Position numbers and translations under genes: made by a program. A DNA stretch of 64,000 nucleotides from Streptomyces violens (GTDB lineage: Bacteria > Actinomycetota > Actinomycetes > Streptomycetales > Streptomycetaceae): contig NZ_JOBH01000009.1 of assembly GCF_000717745.1 (NCBI RefSeq), positions 186,001 through 250,000 of the forward strand, given 5' to 3'. Of the stretch, positions 1 through 9,784 are shown piece by piece. A model generated the notes under the pieces. It did no database searches. It saw nothing but the letters and a program-made list of their open reading frames with translations, and was not told the DNA's origin. Within the stretch, counting starts at the first letter, position 1, and each line of letters begins with the position of its first letter.

Positions 1-612
1 GGGGCGCAGCGCGCGCCGGGTGACCAGCCAGGTGACGCCCGCGACGACCAGGAGCAGCAGGGGCAGGCCGATGAGCATGGCGTTCCGCACCGAGCCGATG
101 GTCTCCTGCTCGGCGGCGAGCGGGGTGCCGGCCATGACGGTCACCGTGCGGCCCTGGGTGTCGGTGGCGTCCACCTCGGCCCAGCGGTAGTCGGCACGCT
201 TGCCCTCGACGTCGGCCGTGCCGTCGGAGAGGTCGACGTCGTCGTCCACCTCCCCGGGGCGGGGGGTGTCGCGGTCGTCGTCATCGTCGTCGTGGCGGCC
301 GTTGCCGGCCACCCCCAGGGAGACCTTCGTGCCGTCGACGGCCTGGAGGTCCTCACTGGCCGCCAGCACGCGGCCGTGCTCGTCGTCGACGAGCACGGGG
401 TGTTCGTCGGCATCCGGCAGATCGAGGTCCCGGTAGGCCGTGCCGGTGGCGATCCCGGCGGCGACCTCGCGGGCCGAGACCTCGGCGTGCAGGTCGGCCT
501 GGGCCGCCAGGTTCGTCCGCAGCACCAGCAGGACCGCTATGCCGACCGCGATGAGGGAGACGGCGACCACGGCCGTGGCGCCCGCGGCCGCTCTGGCCCG
601 TACGGAGCCCAT
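1..612 (-). CDS. Sensor histidine kinase, N-terminal part (cut by window edge)
   Basis: Reading the minus strand from the ATG at 612 gives 204 codons without a stop. They hold a short cytoplasmic N-terminus, a membrane segment (about residues 12-32), an extracytoplasmic sensor domain (33-176) and a second membrane segment (177-197), followed by the start of what should be a HAMP linker; the kinase core lies outside the window. The sensor domain has an acidic patch, HDDDDDDRD, near residues 107-115, which could bind cations (inference). The start lies 4 nt after the stop of the response regulator gene, so the two are surely co-transcribed as a two-component system. The partner and topology make the call firm although no catalytic motif is visible. 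Confidence 0.85.
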   Translation of the reverse strand, partial: MGSVRARAAAGATAVVAVSLIAVGIAVLLVLRTNLAAQADLHAEVSAREVAAGIATGTAYRDLDLPDADEHPVLVDDEHGRVLAASEDLQAVDGTKVSLGVAGNGRHDDDDDDRDTPRPGEVDDDVDLSDGTADVEGKRADYRWAEVDATDTQGRTVTVMAGTPLAAEQETIGSVRNAMLIGLPLLLLVVAGVTWLVTRRALRP

Positions 613-616
613 GGCC

Positions 617-1279
<663 letters not shown>

Positions 1280-1302
1280 GCGACAAGGGTGCCATCGGCT
1301 TG

Positions 1303-1365
1303 CTGAAGGCGGCTTCAGGTGGGTTTCCTGAAGACGGCTTCAGGCTCCTTCAGGGTGGCTTCAGG
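1303..1365. promoter_or_regulatory. CTTCAGG repeat array, candidate response-regulator operator
   Basis: CTTCAGG occurs at 1313-1319, 1338-1344, 1348-1354 and 1359-1365. An inverted CCTGAAG lies at 1327-1333 and a near copy CTGAAGG at 1303-1309. The last three direct copies are 10 and 11 bp apart, one helical turn. The array lies between the divergent response regulator and PepSY genes. OmpR-family regulators bind such phased direct repeats; the assignment to this regulator is inference. Confidence 0.6.
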
Positions 1366-1477
1366 ATCGGGTCGGCAGTGTGAGGGCATCACTTGGGGGC
1401 CACCCCCGGCCCCCTCCGGGAGACCCCCGGCCCCCGGGTGATCCTGCCGAACAGCAACCCGTTTTGGAGGCTTCACC

Positions 1478-2176
1478 ATGAAGCGCAATGTCGTCATCGC
1501 CACCGTCGCCGCGGCCGCCCTGATTGCCGGCGGCACCGCGACCGCTGTCGCGATCGGTAACGAGGACGGGACGGCATCGGCATCGAGCTCGTCGCCGGCG
1601 CAGGGCCAGCAGGCCGGCGGTGTGGCGTCGGACGCGAACGCACAGGGTCAGGACGACGACCGCGACGGCGACGACGTCCGGGAGGCGAAGGGCGCCTCGG
1701 TCACCGCGCAGCAGGCGGCGGCCGCCGCGCTGAAGGCCGTGCCGGGCACCGTCACCGAGGTCGACCTGGACGACGACGAGTCCGGTGTCGCCTGGGACGT
1801 GAACGTGCTGGGCAAGGACGGCAAGTGGCACGACATCACCGTGGGCGCCGACAAGGCAGAGGTGCGCGGTCAGCACGTCGACCAGGACGACGACGGCGAC
1901 GAGGGCAAGAACCGGGTCCGCTCCGTGCTGAACGACGCCTCCGTGGACATCGCTCAGGCCGCCGAGAAGGCCGCCGCGCACGGCACGGTCGTCTCGGTCG
2001 AGCTGGACGGCCCGGACCACGGCAAGAAGCTCGTCTGGGAGGCCGAGACGGTCACCAAGGACGGCGCCGAGCACCACGTGACCGTCGACCCGGGCAGCGG
2101 TGCGGTCAGCAAGGCGGCGTCGGACGACGACCATGACGACCACAGCGACGACGACCACGACGGCGACGACGACTGA
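1478..2176 (+). CDS. Secreted PepSY-domain protein with Asp/His-rich tail
   Basis: This 232-residue exported protein has an N-terminal signal or anchor (about 1-27, MKRN then an Ala-rich hydrophobic run) without a lipobox Cys. A polar linker follows, then two PepSY-type modules (about 70-130 and 148-215), each with an amphipathic helix and a strand pattern ending in VTVDPGSGAV-like sequence. The C-terminus is almost pure Asp/His. GGAGG at 1466-1470 is well placed for the ATG. It is divergent from a two-component operon whose sensor also has an acidic patch, so a role in cation or envelope sensing is plausible. The biochemical function is unknown. Confidence 0.85.
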   Translation: MKRNVVIATVAAAALIAGGTATAVAIGNEDGTASASSSSPAQGQQAGGVASDANAQGQDDDRDGDDVREAKGASVTAQQAAAAALKAVPGTVTEVDLDDDESGVAWDVNVLGKDGKWHDITVGADKAEVRGQHVDQDDDGDEGKNRVRSVLNDASVDIAQAAEKAAAHGTVVSVELDGPDHGKKLVWEAETVTKDGAEHHVTVDPGSGAVSKAASDDDHDDHSDDDHDGDDD

Positions 2177-2233
2177 CGTTTCCCAGGACGACTGACCTTC
2201 CCGAGACCGGCGGCGCCCCCCGCCGCCCGCCAG

Positions 2234-2270
2234 GCCGACCGGCTCCCCGCCCCCCGGGGAGCCGGTCGGC
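2234..2270. terminator. Bidirectional terminator hairpin between PepSY gene and meaB
   Basis: A perfect 15-bp GC stem (2234-2248 with 2256-2270) and a 7-nt loop, located between two convergent genes. There is no long T-run, which is common for terminators in this GC-rich genus. Confidence 0.8.
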
Positions 2271-2308
2271 TCTTGTCGCGTCGGGCCCGTTCCGTCAGGC
2301 CTTTTCCG

Positions 2309-3268
2309 TCAGCCCTTTTCCGTCAGGCCCGCCACCAGTTCGTCGGCGGCGGTGTACGGGTCGAGCGTGCCGGCCAGGATGCGGTCGGCCAGGGCGCCCA
2401 GCCGGCGGTCGCCGTGCAGGTCGCCGATGCGTTCGCGGAGGGTCGTGACGGCGATCGTCTCGACCTCGCGGGCGGCCCGGGACGCGCGCCGCTCGGCGAG
2501 TACGCCGTGCTCGTCCATCCAGGCGCGGTGCTTCTCCAGCGCCTCGACGACCTCGTCGATGCCCTCGCCGCGGGCGGCGACGGTCTTGACGATGGGCGGC
2601 CGCCAGTCGCCGGGCGCACGGGACTCCCCCAGGCCCAGCATGTGGTTCAGCTCACGGGCCGTGGCGTCCGCGCCGTCCCGGTCCGCCTTGTTGACGACGT
2701 AGACGTCGCCGATCTCCAGGATGCCCGCCTTGGCGGCCTGGATGCCGTCGCCCATGCCGGGGGCCAGCAGCACCATGCTGGTGTCCGCCTGCGAGGCGAT
2801 CTCCACCTCGGACTGGCCGACGCCCACGGTCTCGACCAGGATCACGTCGCAGCCCGCCGCGTCCAGTACGCGGATGGCCTGCGGCGCCGCCCAGGCGAGG
2901 CCGCCGAGGTGGCCGCGGGTGGCCATGGAGCGGATGTAGACACCGGGGTCGGAGGCGTGCTCGCTCATCCGGACCCGGTCGCCGAGCAGCGCGCCGCCGG
3001 AGAACGGGGAGGACGGGTCGACGGCCAGGACGCCGACCCGCTTCCCGATCTTCCGGTACGCGCTGACCAGCGCGGAGGTGGACGTCGACTTGCCCACGCC
3101 CGGCGAGCCGGTGAGGCCCACGACGTACGCCTGACCCGTCAGCGGCGCCAGTGCGGCCATCACCTCGCGCAGCTGTGGCGAGGCCCCCTCCACCAGCGAG
3201 ATCAGCCGGGCCACCGCGCGCGGCCGGCCCTCGCGGGCCTGCTCGACCAGCATGGGGACGTCTGCCAT
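2309..3268 (-). CDS. meaB: Methylmalonyl-CoA mutase-associated GTPase MeaB
   Basis: This 319-residue P-loop GTPase is of the MeaB/ArgK family, which protects and reloads adenosylcobalamin-dependent methylmalonyl-CoA mutase. Visible motifs are Walker A GSPGVGKS (54-61), a switch region with DPSSPFSGGALLGDRVRM, VETVGVGQSE and the NKAD base-recognition motif. Its gene follows the thiolase gene by 41 bp on the same strand, with methylmalonyl-CoA epimerase divergent next to it, which fits propionate/methylmalonyl-CoA metabolism. The mutase itself is not in the window. Confidence 0.95.
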   Translation of the reverse strand: MADVPMLVEQAREGRPRAVARLISLVEGASPQLREVMAALAPLTGQAYVVGLTGSPGVGKSTSTSALVSAYRKIGKRVGVLAVDPSSPFSGGALLGDRVRMSEHASDPGVYIRSMATRGHLGGLAWAAPQAIRVLDAAGCDVILVETVGVGQSEVEIASQADTSMVLLAPGMGDGIQAAKAGILEIGDVYVVNKADRDGADATARELNHMLGLGESRAPGDWRPPIVKTVAARGEGIDEVVEALEKHRAWMDEHGVLAERRASRAAREVETIAVTTLRERIGDLHGDRRLGALADRILAGTLDPYTAADELVAGLTEKG

Positions 3269-3309
3269 TGCTCAGCGCTCCGTTCTCGATCTTCCCGTAC
3301 GGGTACCCG

Positions 3310-4515
3310 TCACTTGCCCGGCACGCGCACGATGAGCGCGTCGCCCTGGCCGCCACCGCCGCACAGGGCGGCCGCGCCCACGCCGCCGCCGCGCCGCTTC
3401 AGCTCCAGCGCGAGGTGCAGGACGATGCGGGCGCCGGACATGCCGATCGGGTGGCCGAGCGCGATGGCGCCGCCGTTGACGTTCACCTTTTCCGGCGAAA
3501 CCCCGAGGTCCTTCATGGACTGCACGGCGACCGCGGCGAACGCCTCGTTGATCTCGATGAGATCGAGGTCGGCGACCTTCAGGCCCTCCTTGCCGAGGGC
3601 GTGGTTGATCGCGTTGCTGGGCTGGGACTGCAGGGAGTTGTCCGGGCCCGCGACATTGCCGTGCGCGCCGATCTCCGCGATCCACTCCAGGCCCAGCTCC
3701 TCGGCCTTGGCCTTGCTCATCACGACCACGGCGGCGGCGCCGTCGGAGATCTGCGAGGCGCTGCCGGCGGTGATCGTGCCGTCCTTGGCGAACGCCGGGC
3801 GCAGCTTGCCCAGCGACTCGGCGGTGGTCTCGCCGCGGATGCCCTCGTCCTGGCTGAAAACGACCGCCTCGCCCTTGCGCTGCGGGATCTCGATGGGGGT
3901 GATCTCCGCCTCGAACAGGCCGTTCTTCTGGGCGGCGGCGGCGCGCTGGTGGGAGCGCGCGGCGATCTCGTCCTGCTCGGGGCGCTTGATGCCCAGGCGG
4001 GTGTTGTGCTTCTCGGTGGACTCGCCCATCGCGACGTTCTCGAAGGAGTCGGTGAGCCCGTCGTGCGCCATGGCGTCGAGCATCTCCACGGCGCCGTACT
4101 TGTAGCCGCCGCGGGACTTCGGGAGGAGGTGCGGGGCGTTGGTCATGGACTCCTGGCCGCCGGCCACGATCACGTCGAACTCGCCCGCGCGGATGAGCTG
4201 GTCGGCCAGCGCGATGGCGTCCAGGCCGGAGAGACAGACCTTGTTGACGGTCAGGGCCGGGACGTTCATCGGGATGCCCGCCTTCACGGCCGCCTGGCGG
4301 GCGGGGATCTGGCCCGCGCCGGCCTGCAGGACCTGGCCCATGATCACGTACTGCACCTGGTCGCCGCCGATGCCGGCCCGGTCCAGTGCCGCCTTGATGG
4401 CGAAGCCTCCGAGGTCGGCGCCGGAGAAGGACTTCAGGGACCCCAGGAGGCGTCCCATGGGAGTACGGGCCCCCGCGACGATCACGGAGGTGGTGCTGCC
4501 GTTCGATGAGGACAT
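3310..4515 (-). CDS. Acetyl-CoA C-acetyltransferase (thiolase)
   Basis: This 401-residue thiolase joins or splits acetyl-CoA and acetoacetyl-CoA. Catalytic C94 lies in [10 protein letters not shown], the His in [17 protein letters not shown], and the second Cys in [10 protein letters not shown] near the C-terminus; the length is standard. It is co-oriented with meaB and divergent from the epimerase gene across a 136-bp promoter region. Whether its main role is acetoacetyl-CoA synthesis or beta-oxidation cannot be told from sequence. Confidence 0.93.
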   Translation of the reverse strand: MSSSNGSTTSVIVAGARTPMGRLLGSLKSFSGADLGGFAIKAALDRAGIGGDQVQYVIMGQVLQAGAGQIPARQAAVKAGIPMNVPALTVNKVCLSGLDAIALADQLIRAGEFDVIVAGGQESMTNAPHLLPKSRGGYKYGAVEMLDAMAHDGLTDSFENVAMGESTEKHNTRLGIKRPEQDEIAARSHQRAAAAQKNGLFEAEITPIEIPQRKGEAVVFSQDEGIRGETTAESLGKLRPAFAKDGTITAGSASQISDGAAAVVVMSKAKAEELGLEWIAEIGAHGNVAGPDNSLQSQPSNAINHALGKEGLKVADLDLIEINEAFAAVAVQSMKDLGVSPEKVNVNGGAIALGHPIGMSGARIVLHLALELKRRGGGVGAAALCGGGGQGDALIVRVPGK

Positions 4516-4651
4516 CAGCGCGGCCTTCCTGTGCAGGGAAGTTAACGAGGGTTTTCCTCAATGTACTGAGCGGTACCGGCCGGGTCACCGGGCTGTCGGT
4601 GTGATCGCGCGCACGTTGCGTAATCATGCGTGCGAGCGGTGCACTGGAACC

Positions 4652-5080
4652 ATGCTGACGCGAATCGACCACATCGGGATCGCCTGCTTCGACCTCGACA
4701 AGACCGTCGAGTTCTACCGGGCGACATACGGCTTCGAGGTGTTCCACTCGGAGGTCAACGAAGAGCAGGGCGTACGGGAGGCCATGCTGAAGATCAACGA
4801 TACGTCGGACGGCGGCGCTTCGTACCTTCAGCTGCTGGAGCCGACCCGGCAGGATTCGGCCGTGGGCAAGTGGCTGGAGAAGAACGGTGAGGGGGTGCAC
4901 CACATCGCCTTCGGCACGGCCGATGTGGACGGTGATGCCGCTGACATCCGCGGGAAGGGTGTGCGAGTGCTCTACGACGAGCCGCGTACCGGTTCGATGG
5001 GCTCCCGGATCACCTTCCTGCACCCCAAGGACTGCCATGGTGTGCTGACCGAACTGGTCACGGCCTCCCAGGAGCACTGA
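4652..5080 (+). CDS. mce: Methylmalonyl-CoA epimerase
   Basis: This 142-residue VOC-fold metalloenzyme interconverts the two methylmalonyl-CoA epimers. Metal-ligand candidates are H7 (RIDHIGIA), the His pair in GVHHIAFG, and the C-terminal HPKDCHGVLTEL segment with its Glu. I chose the ATG at 4652 because the family starts directly with this first beta strand; the open frame runs further upstream but that part overlaps the thiolase gene. The neighbours meaB and thiolase support the pathway assignment. Confidence 0.95.
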   Translation: MLTRIDHIGIACFDLDKTVEFYRATYGFEVFHSEVNEEQGVREAMLKINDTSDGGASYLQLLEPTRQDSAVGKWLEKNGEGVHHIAFGTADVDGDAADIRGKGVRVLYDEPRTGSMGSRITFLHPKDCHGVLTELVTASQEH

Positions 5081-5242
5081 CCTTCACGTTCCCCGGCCGG
5101 TAGAGTGCTGCTTCGGCCGGGGTCCGGATCGGGGCTCGGTCCAATCTCCGCCGATGATCTGACACCATTTCTTCGGAAGGGTCAGCTCCACGCACGACGG
5201 AGCCGGCCGCCACCATGACCAGGGGACGGATGGGACCGCGCA

Positions 5243-8200
5243 GTGCGGGGCAACGACCGCTACGAGGCTGACGATCACCTCTCGCAGTTCGAGGCCGAGA
5301 TGGAGCGGCTGAAGACGGAGCGGGACAAGGCCGTCCAGCATGCCGACGACCTCGGCTATCAGGTCGAAGTTCTGCGTGCCAAGCTCCACGAGGCACGCCG
5401 TACCCTCATGACGCGCCCGGCGTACGACAACGTCAGCGCCCAGGCCGAACAACTGCTGCGCAACGCCCAGGTGCAGGCCGACCAGCTCCGCGCGGACGCC
5501 GAGCGCGAGCTGCGCGAGGCCCGGGCCCAGACCCAGCGGCTGCTGCAGGAGCAGGCCGAGCGCCAGTCCCGGCTCGAAGCCGAGCTGCACACCGAGGCGG
5601 TGGAGCGCCGCCGGCGGCTGGACGAGGAGCTCAACGAGCGCCGGGCGACCGTCGAGAGCCACGTCAACGAGAACGTCGCCTGGGCCGAGCAACTGCGCTC
5701 CCGTACCGAGGCCCAGGCCCGCCGGCTCATGGACGAGTCCAGAGCCGAGGCCGAGCAGGCGCTGTCGCAGGCGCGCGCCGAGGCACAGCGGCTGGCCGAG
5801 CAGGCCCGCGAGCGGCTGGGCGCCGAGGCCGAGCAGGCCCGCGCGGAGGCCGACGCGATCCTGCGCCGCGCCCGTACGGACGCCGAGCGGCTGCTGAACG
5901 CCGCGTCCACGCAGGCCCAGGAGGCCACCGACCAGGCCGAGCAGCTCCGTACGTCGACGGCCGGGGAGTCCGAGGAGGCCCGCCGGCGCAGCGCCGAGCT
6001 GACCCGCACCGCCGAGGAGCGGCTGCAGGAGGCCGACACGGCGCTGCGCGAGGCGCGCGCCCGGGCCGACAAGCTGGTCGAGGAGGCCGAGGCGAGCGCC
6101 GCCAAGCGGCTGTCGGCGACGGAGTCGGAGAACGAGCAGCGCACCCGTACGGCCAAGCAGGAGATCGCCCGGCTGGTCGGCGAGGCCACCAAGGAGGCCG
6201 AGGCGCTGAAGGCCGAGGCCGAGCAGCTGCGCGCGGACGCCAAGGCCGAGGCCGAGCGGCTGGTCGCGGAGGCCCAGGAGGCGGCCCGCGCGAAGGCCGC
6301 CGAGGACTCCGCCGCGCAGCTCGCGAAGGCCGCGCGGTCCGCCGAGGAGATGGTGAGCAAGGCGTCGGAGGACGCCAAGGCCACCACCCGGGCCGCCGCC
6401 GAGGAGGCCGAGCGGATCCGCAAGGAGGCCGAGGCCGAGGCGGACCGGCTGCGCGAGGAGGCGCACGAGACCGCCCAGCAGCTCAAGGGCGCCGCCAAGG
6501 ACGACACCAAGGAGTACCGCGCCAAGACCGTCGAGCTGCAGGAGGAGGCGCGCCGGCTGCGCGGCGAGGCCGAGCAGCTGCGGACCGAGGCGGTCGACGA
6601 GGGCGAGCGGATCCGCGGCGAGGCCCGCCGCGAGGCCGTGCAGCAGATCGAGGAGGCCGCGGCCACCGCCGAGGAGCTGCTGGCCAAGGCCAAGTCCGAC
6701 GCGGAGGAGACCCGTTCGGGCGCGACGGCGGACAGCGAGCGGCTGCGCGCCGAGGCCGCCGAGCGCGCCGCGCAGCTCCGCGCGCAGGCCGAGGAGGCGC
6801 TGGAGCAGGCGCGCAGCGAGGCCGAGGACCTGCACGCCGCGGCCGAGGAGGCAGCGGCCGCGACCCGTGCCGAGGCCGAGGAGGCCGCCACCGAGCTGCG
6901 GGCCGAGGCCGAGCGCAGCGCGGACGAGCGGCGCGAGCTGGCCCAGGCTGAGCTGGACCGGCTGCACAGCGAGGCGGAGGAGCGGGTCGCCGCGGCCGAG
7001 ACGGCGCTGCGCGAGGCCCGCGAGGAGGCCGAGCGGCTCCGCAAGGAGGCCCAGGAGGAGACCGCCCGCCTGAAGGCGGAGTCCGCCGAGCGGCGCCGGG
7101 AGAAGGAGCAGCAGGCCGAGGAGGAGGCCGAGCGGCTGCGTGCCGAGGCCGCCTCGGACGCCGCCGAGGCGCGGGCCGAGGCCGAGGCCGCCGCCACGCG
7201 GCTGACCGCGGAGGCGGCCGCCGAGGCCGAGCGGCTGAAGTCGGAGGCGCAGGAGACCGCCGACCGGGTGCGCGCGGAGGCCGCTGCGGCGGCCGAGCGT
7301 ACGGGCGCGGAGGCCGCCGAGGCGCTGGCCGCGGCGCAGGAGGAGGCCGCGCGCCGCCGCCGGGAGGCCGACCAGGAGCTGGGCGAGGCCCGCGAGGAGG
7401 CCCACCAGGAGCGCACGGCGGCCCGCGAGCAGAGCGATGAGCTGCTGGCCGCGGCCCGTAACCGGGTGGCGGAGGCGCAGGCCGAGGCCGAGCGGCTGGT
7501 CGAGGAGGCGGACCGGCGCGCCGAGGAGCTGGTGGCCACCGCCGAGCAGACCGCGCAGCAGGTACGCGACGCGGTCGCCGGGCTGCACGAGCAGGCCGAG
7601 GAGGAGATCGCCGGGCTGCGGTCCGCCGCCGAGCACGCGGCGGAGCGTACGAAGGAGGACGCGCAGCAGGAGGCGGACCGGCTCCGCTCCGACGCGTACG
7701 ACGAGCGCGAGCGCGCTTCGCAGGACGCCGGCCGTATCCGGCAGGACGCGCAGACGGAGGCCGAGGCCGCCAAGTCGCTGGCGGAGCGCACGGTTTCGGA
7801 GGCGATCGCCGAGGCGGAGCGGCTGCGCACGGAGGCGCGGGGCGCGCTGGACGAGGCGCGGCAGGCCGCGGACAAGCGCCGCGCGGACGCCGCCGAGCAG
7901 GCCGACGAGCTGCTGGCCGAGGCCACGCAGGAGGCCGAACGGACGGTGGCCGAGGCGGGCGCCGAGGCCGAGCGGCTGCGCGCGGAGGCCGACCGCACGC
8001 TGGACGAGGCGCGCGAGGCCGCCAACAAGCGCCGCAGCGAGGCCGCCGAGCAGGCGGACGAGCTGCTGACGGAGGCCACCGCGCAGGCCGAGAAGCTGGT
8101 CGCGGACGCCACGGAGAAGGCGCAGCAGCTGCGGACGAACGCCTCGGACGCGCTGGCCGCCGCCGAGCAGGACGCCGCCCGGGCCCGTGCCGAGGCGCGC

Positions 8201-9670
8201 GAGGACGCCAACCGGATGCGGACCGAGGCCGCCGAGCAGGCGGACCGGCTGATCGCCGAGGCCCGCACGGAGGCCGAACGGATCGTCAACGAGGCGACCG
8301 AGCTGACCTCTTCGGCCCAGGCGGACGCCGACCGCGCCGTCCGGGAGGGCCAGGAGACCGCCGACCGGCTGCGGGCCGAGGCCGCCGAGCACGCCGAGCG
8401 GCTCGTCGCGGACGCCACGGCGCAGGCCGAGCAGCTCCGCGCCGAGGCCGCCGAGGCGCTGGAGAACGCCCGCGCGGAGGCGGACCGGACCGCGGACGAG
8501 GCGCGCAAGGACGCGGCAAAGCGCCGCGCCGACGCCGCCGAGCAGGCCGACAGCCTGATCTCCGAGGCCGGTACGGAGGCCGAGCGGCTGCGTACGGAGG
8601 CGGCGGAGGCCACCGCGACGGCGGAGCGGGAGGCGGACCGCACCCGGGCCGACGCCCGCGAGCAGGCCGACCGGATGCTCGCCGAGGCGACGGCGGACGC
8701 GGACCGGATGCGCAGCGAGGCGGCCGAAACGGTTACCTCCGCGCAGCAGCACGCGCAGCGCACCCGTAACGAGGCCGACCAGGTCAAGGCGGACGCCGAG
8801 GCCGAGGCCGAGCGGTTCCGCAACGAGGCGCTGGAGGAGGCCGAGCGCACGCTGGACGAGGCGCGCAAGGACGCGGCCAAGCGCCGCGCGGACGCCGCCG
8901 AGCAGGCCGACCAGCTGATCGCCAGGGCGCAGGAGGAGGCGCTGAAGGCCGCCACCGCCGCCGAGGAGCAGGCCGACACGATGGTCGGCGTGGCCCGCAA
9001 GGAGGCCGAGCGGATCGTCGCGGAGGCCACCGCCGACGGCAACGCACGGGTGGAGAAGTCCCGTACGGACGCCGACACGCTGCTCAGCGAGGCACGCGGG
9101 GACGCGACCGCGATCCGGGAGCGCGCCGAGGAGCTGCGGGCCCGCATCGAGGCCGAGGTCGAGGAGCTGCACGACCGGGCCCGCCGGGAGTCGGCCGAGG
9201 CGATGAAGAACGCCGGCGAGCGGGTGGACAAGCTCCTCGCGCAGGCCGAGGCGCAGCGGGTGGAGGCCGAGGAGAAGGCCAAGGAGATGCTCTCGGACGC
9301 GAGCAGCGAGGCCAGCAAGGTCCGCATCGCGGCGGTGAAGAAGGCCGAGGGGCTGATCAAGGAGGCCGAGCAGAAGAAGGCGCAGGCCGTACGGGAGGCG
9401 GAGGCGCTGCGTACGGAGGCCGAGCAGGAGGCCCAGCGGATCGTGGACGACGGGAAGCGCGAGCTGGAGGTGCTGGTCCGCCGTCGGGAGGACATCAACA
9501 CCGAGATCTCGCGGGTCCAGGACGTGCTGGAGGCGCTGGAGTCGTTCGAGGGACCGGGTGGCTCGGGCGGCGGCAAGGGCGGCTCGGGGCAGGGTTCCGG
9601 TTCGGGGGGCGTCAAGGCCGCGGCGGGCGCGGGAGCAACTCGTTCGGGTGGCAAGCAGTCTGATGCTTAG
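5243..9670 (+). CDS. scy: Giant coiled-coil polarity/cytoskeletal protein Scy
   Basis: This 1475-residue protein is nearly all Ala/Glu/Arg/Gln coiled coil. The N-terminal segment HLSQFEAEMERLKTER and LGYQVEVLRAKLHEARR, the vast repeat region and the Gly/Ser-rich tail (about 1437-1475) match Scy, the Streptomyces scaffold that organises the hyphal tip with DivIVA and FilP. Near-identical blocks such as KRRADAAEQAD recur, two of them exactly 51 codons apart (7871 and 8024), as described for this coiled-coil class. The start is GTG at 5243; the ATG at 5230 is out of frame. It is somewhat longer than the roughly 1,300-residue S. coelicolor protein as I recall it. filP follows 114 bp downstream. 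Confidence 0.93.
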   Translation: MRGNDRYEADDHLSQFEAEMERLKTERDKAVQHADDLGYQVEVLRAKLHEARRTLMTRPAYDNVSAQAEQLLRNAQVQADQLRADAERELREARAQTQRLLQEQAERQSRLEAELHTEAVERRRRLDEELNERRATVESHVNENVAWAEQLRSRTEAQARRLMDESRAEAEQALSQARAEAQRLAEQARERLGAEAEQARAEADAILRRARTDAERLLNAASTQAQEATDQAEQLRTSTAGESEEARRRSAELTRTAEERLQEADTALREARARADKLVEEAEASAAKRLSATESENEQRTRTAKQEIARLVGEATKEAEALKAEAEQLRADAKAEAERLVAEAQEAARAKAAEDSAAQLAKAARSAEEMVSKASEDAKATTRAAAEEAERIRKEAEAEADRLREEAHETAQQLKGAAKDDTKEYRAKTVELQEEARRLRGEAEQLRTEAVDEGERIRGEARREAVQQIEEAAATAEELLAKAKSDAEETRSGATADSERLRAEAAERAAQLRAQAEEALEQARSEAEDLHAAAEEAAAATRAEAEEAATELRAEAERSADERRELAQAELDRLHSEAEERVAAAETALREAREEAERLRKEAQEETARLKAESAERRREKEQQAEEEAERLRAEAASDAAEARAEAEAAATRLTAEAAAEAERLKSEAQETADRVRAEAAAAAERTGAEAAEALAAAQEEAARRRREADQELGEAREEAHQERTAAREQSDELLAAARNRVAEAQAEAERLVEEADRRAEELVATAEQTAQQVRDAVAGLHEQAEEEIAGLRSAAEHAAERTKEDAQQEADRLRSDAYDERERASQDAGRIRQDAQTEAEAAKSLAERTVSEAIAEAERLRTEARGALDEARQAADKRRADAAEQADELLAEATQEAERTVAEAGAEAERLRAEADRTLDEAREAANKRRSEAAEQADELLTEATAQAEKLVADATEKAQQLRTNASDALAAAEQDAARARAEAREDANRMRTEAAEQADRLIAEARTEAERIVNEATELTSSAQADADRAVREGQETADRLRAEAAEHAERLVADATAQAEQLRAEAAEALENARAEADRTADEARKDAAKRRADAAEQADSLISEAGTEAERLRTEAAEATATAEREADRTRADAREQADRMLAEATADADRMRSEAAETVTSAQQHAQRTRNEADQVKADAEAEAERFRNEALEEAERTLDEARKDAAKRRADAAEQADQLIARAQEEALKAATAAEEQADTMVGVARKEAERIVAEATADGNARVEKSRTDADTLLSEARGDATAIRERAEELRARIEAEVEELHDRARRESAEAMKNAGERVDKLLAQAEAQRVEAEEKAKEMLSDASSEASKVRIAAVKKAEGLIKEAEQKKAQAVREAEALRTEAEQEAQRIVDDGKRELEVLVRRREDINTEISRVQDVLEALESFEGPGGSGGGKGGSGQGSGSGGVKAAAGAGATRSGGKQSDA

Positions 9671-9784
9671 CCACTCAAATGAGGGTTCATTCTCCACTTC
9701 AAACGGTCAATGACTCGATGACACGCCGCTCGGGCCCCTAGGATTCCCCTTATCACCTCACCGGTCTCTTTCGACAGGAACCCC

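Noticed and set aside
2273..4509. Long plus-strand frames opposite meaB and the thiolase
   Set aside because: They are antisense shadows; the minus-strand proteins are unmistakable and the plus translations lack conserved motifs.
5084..9697. Two open frames of more than 1,400 codons antisense to scy
   Set aside because: They mirror the Ala/Glu/Arg codon bias of the coiled-coil gene, which removes stop codons from other frames. Their translations are Leu/Gly/Arg or Ser/Ala/Arg low complexity with no recognisable domain.
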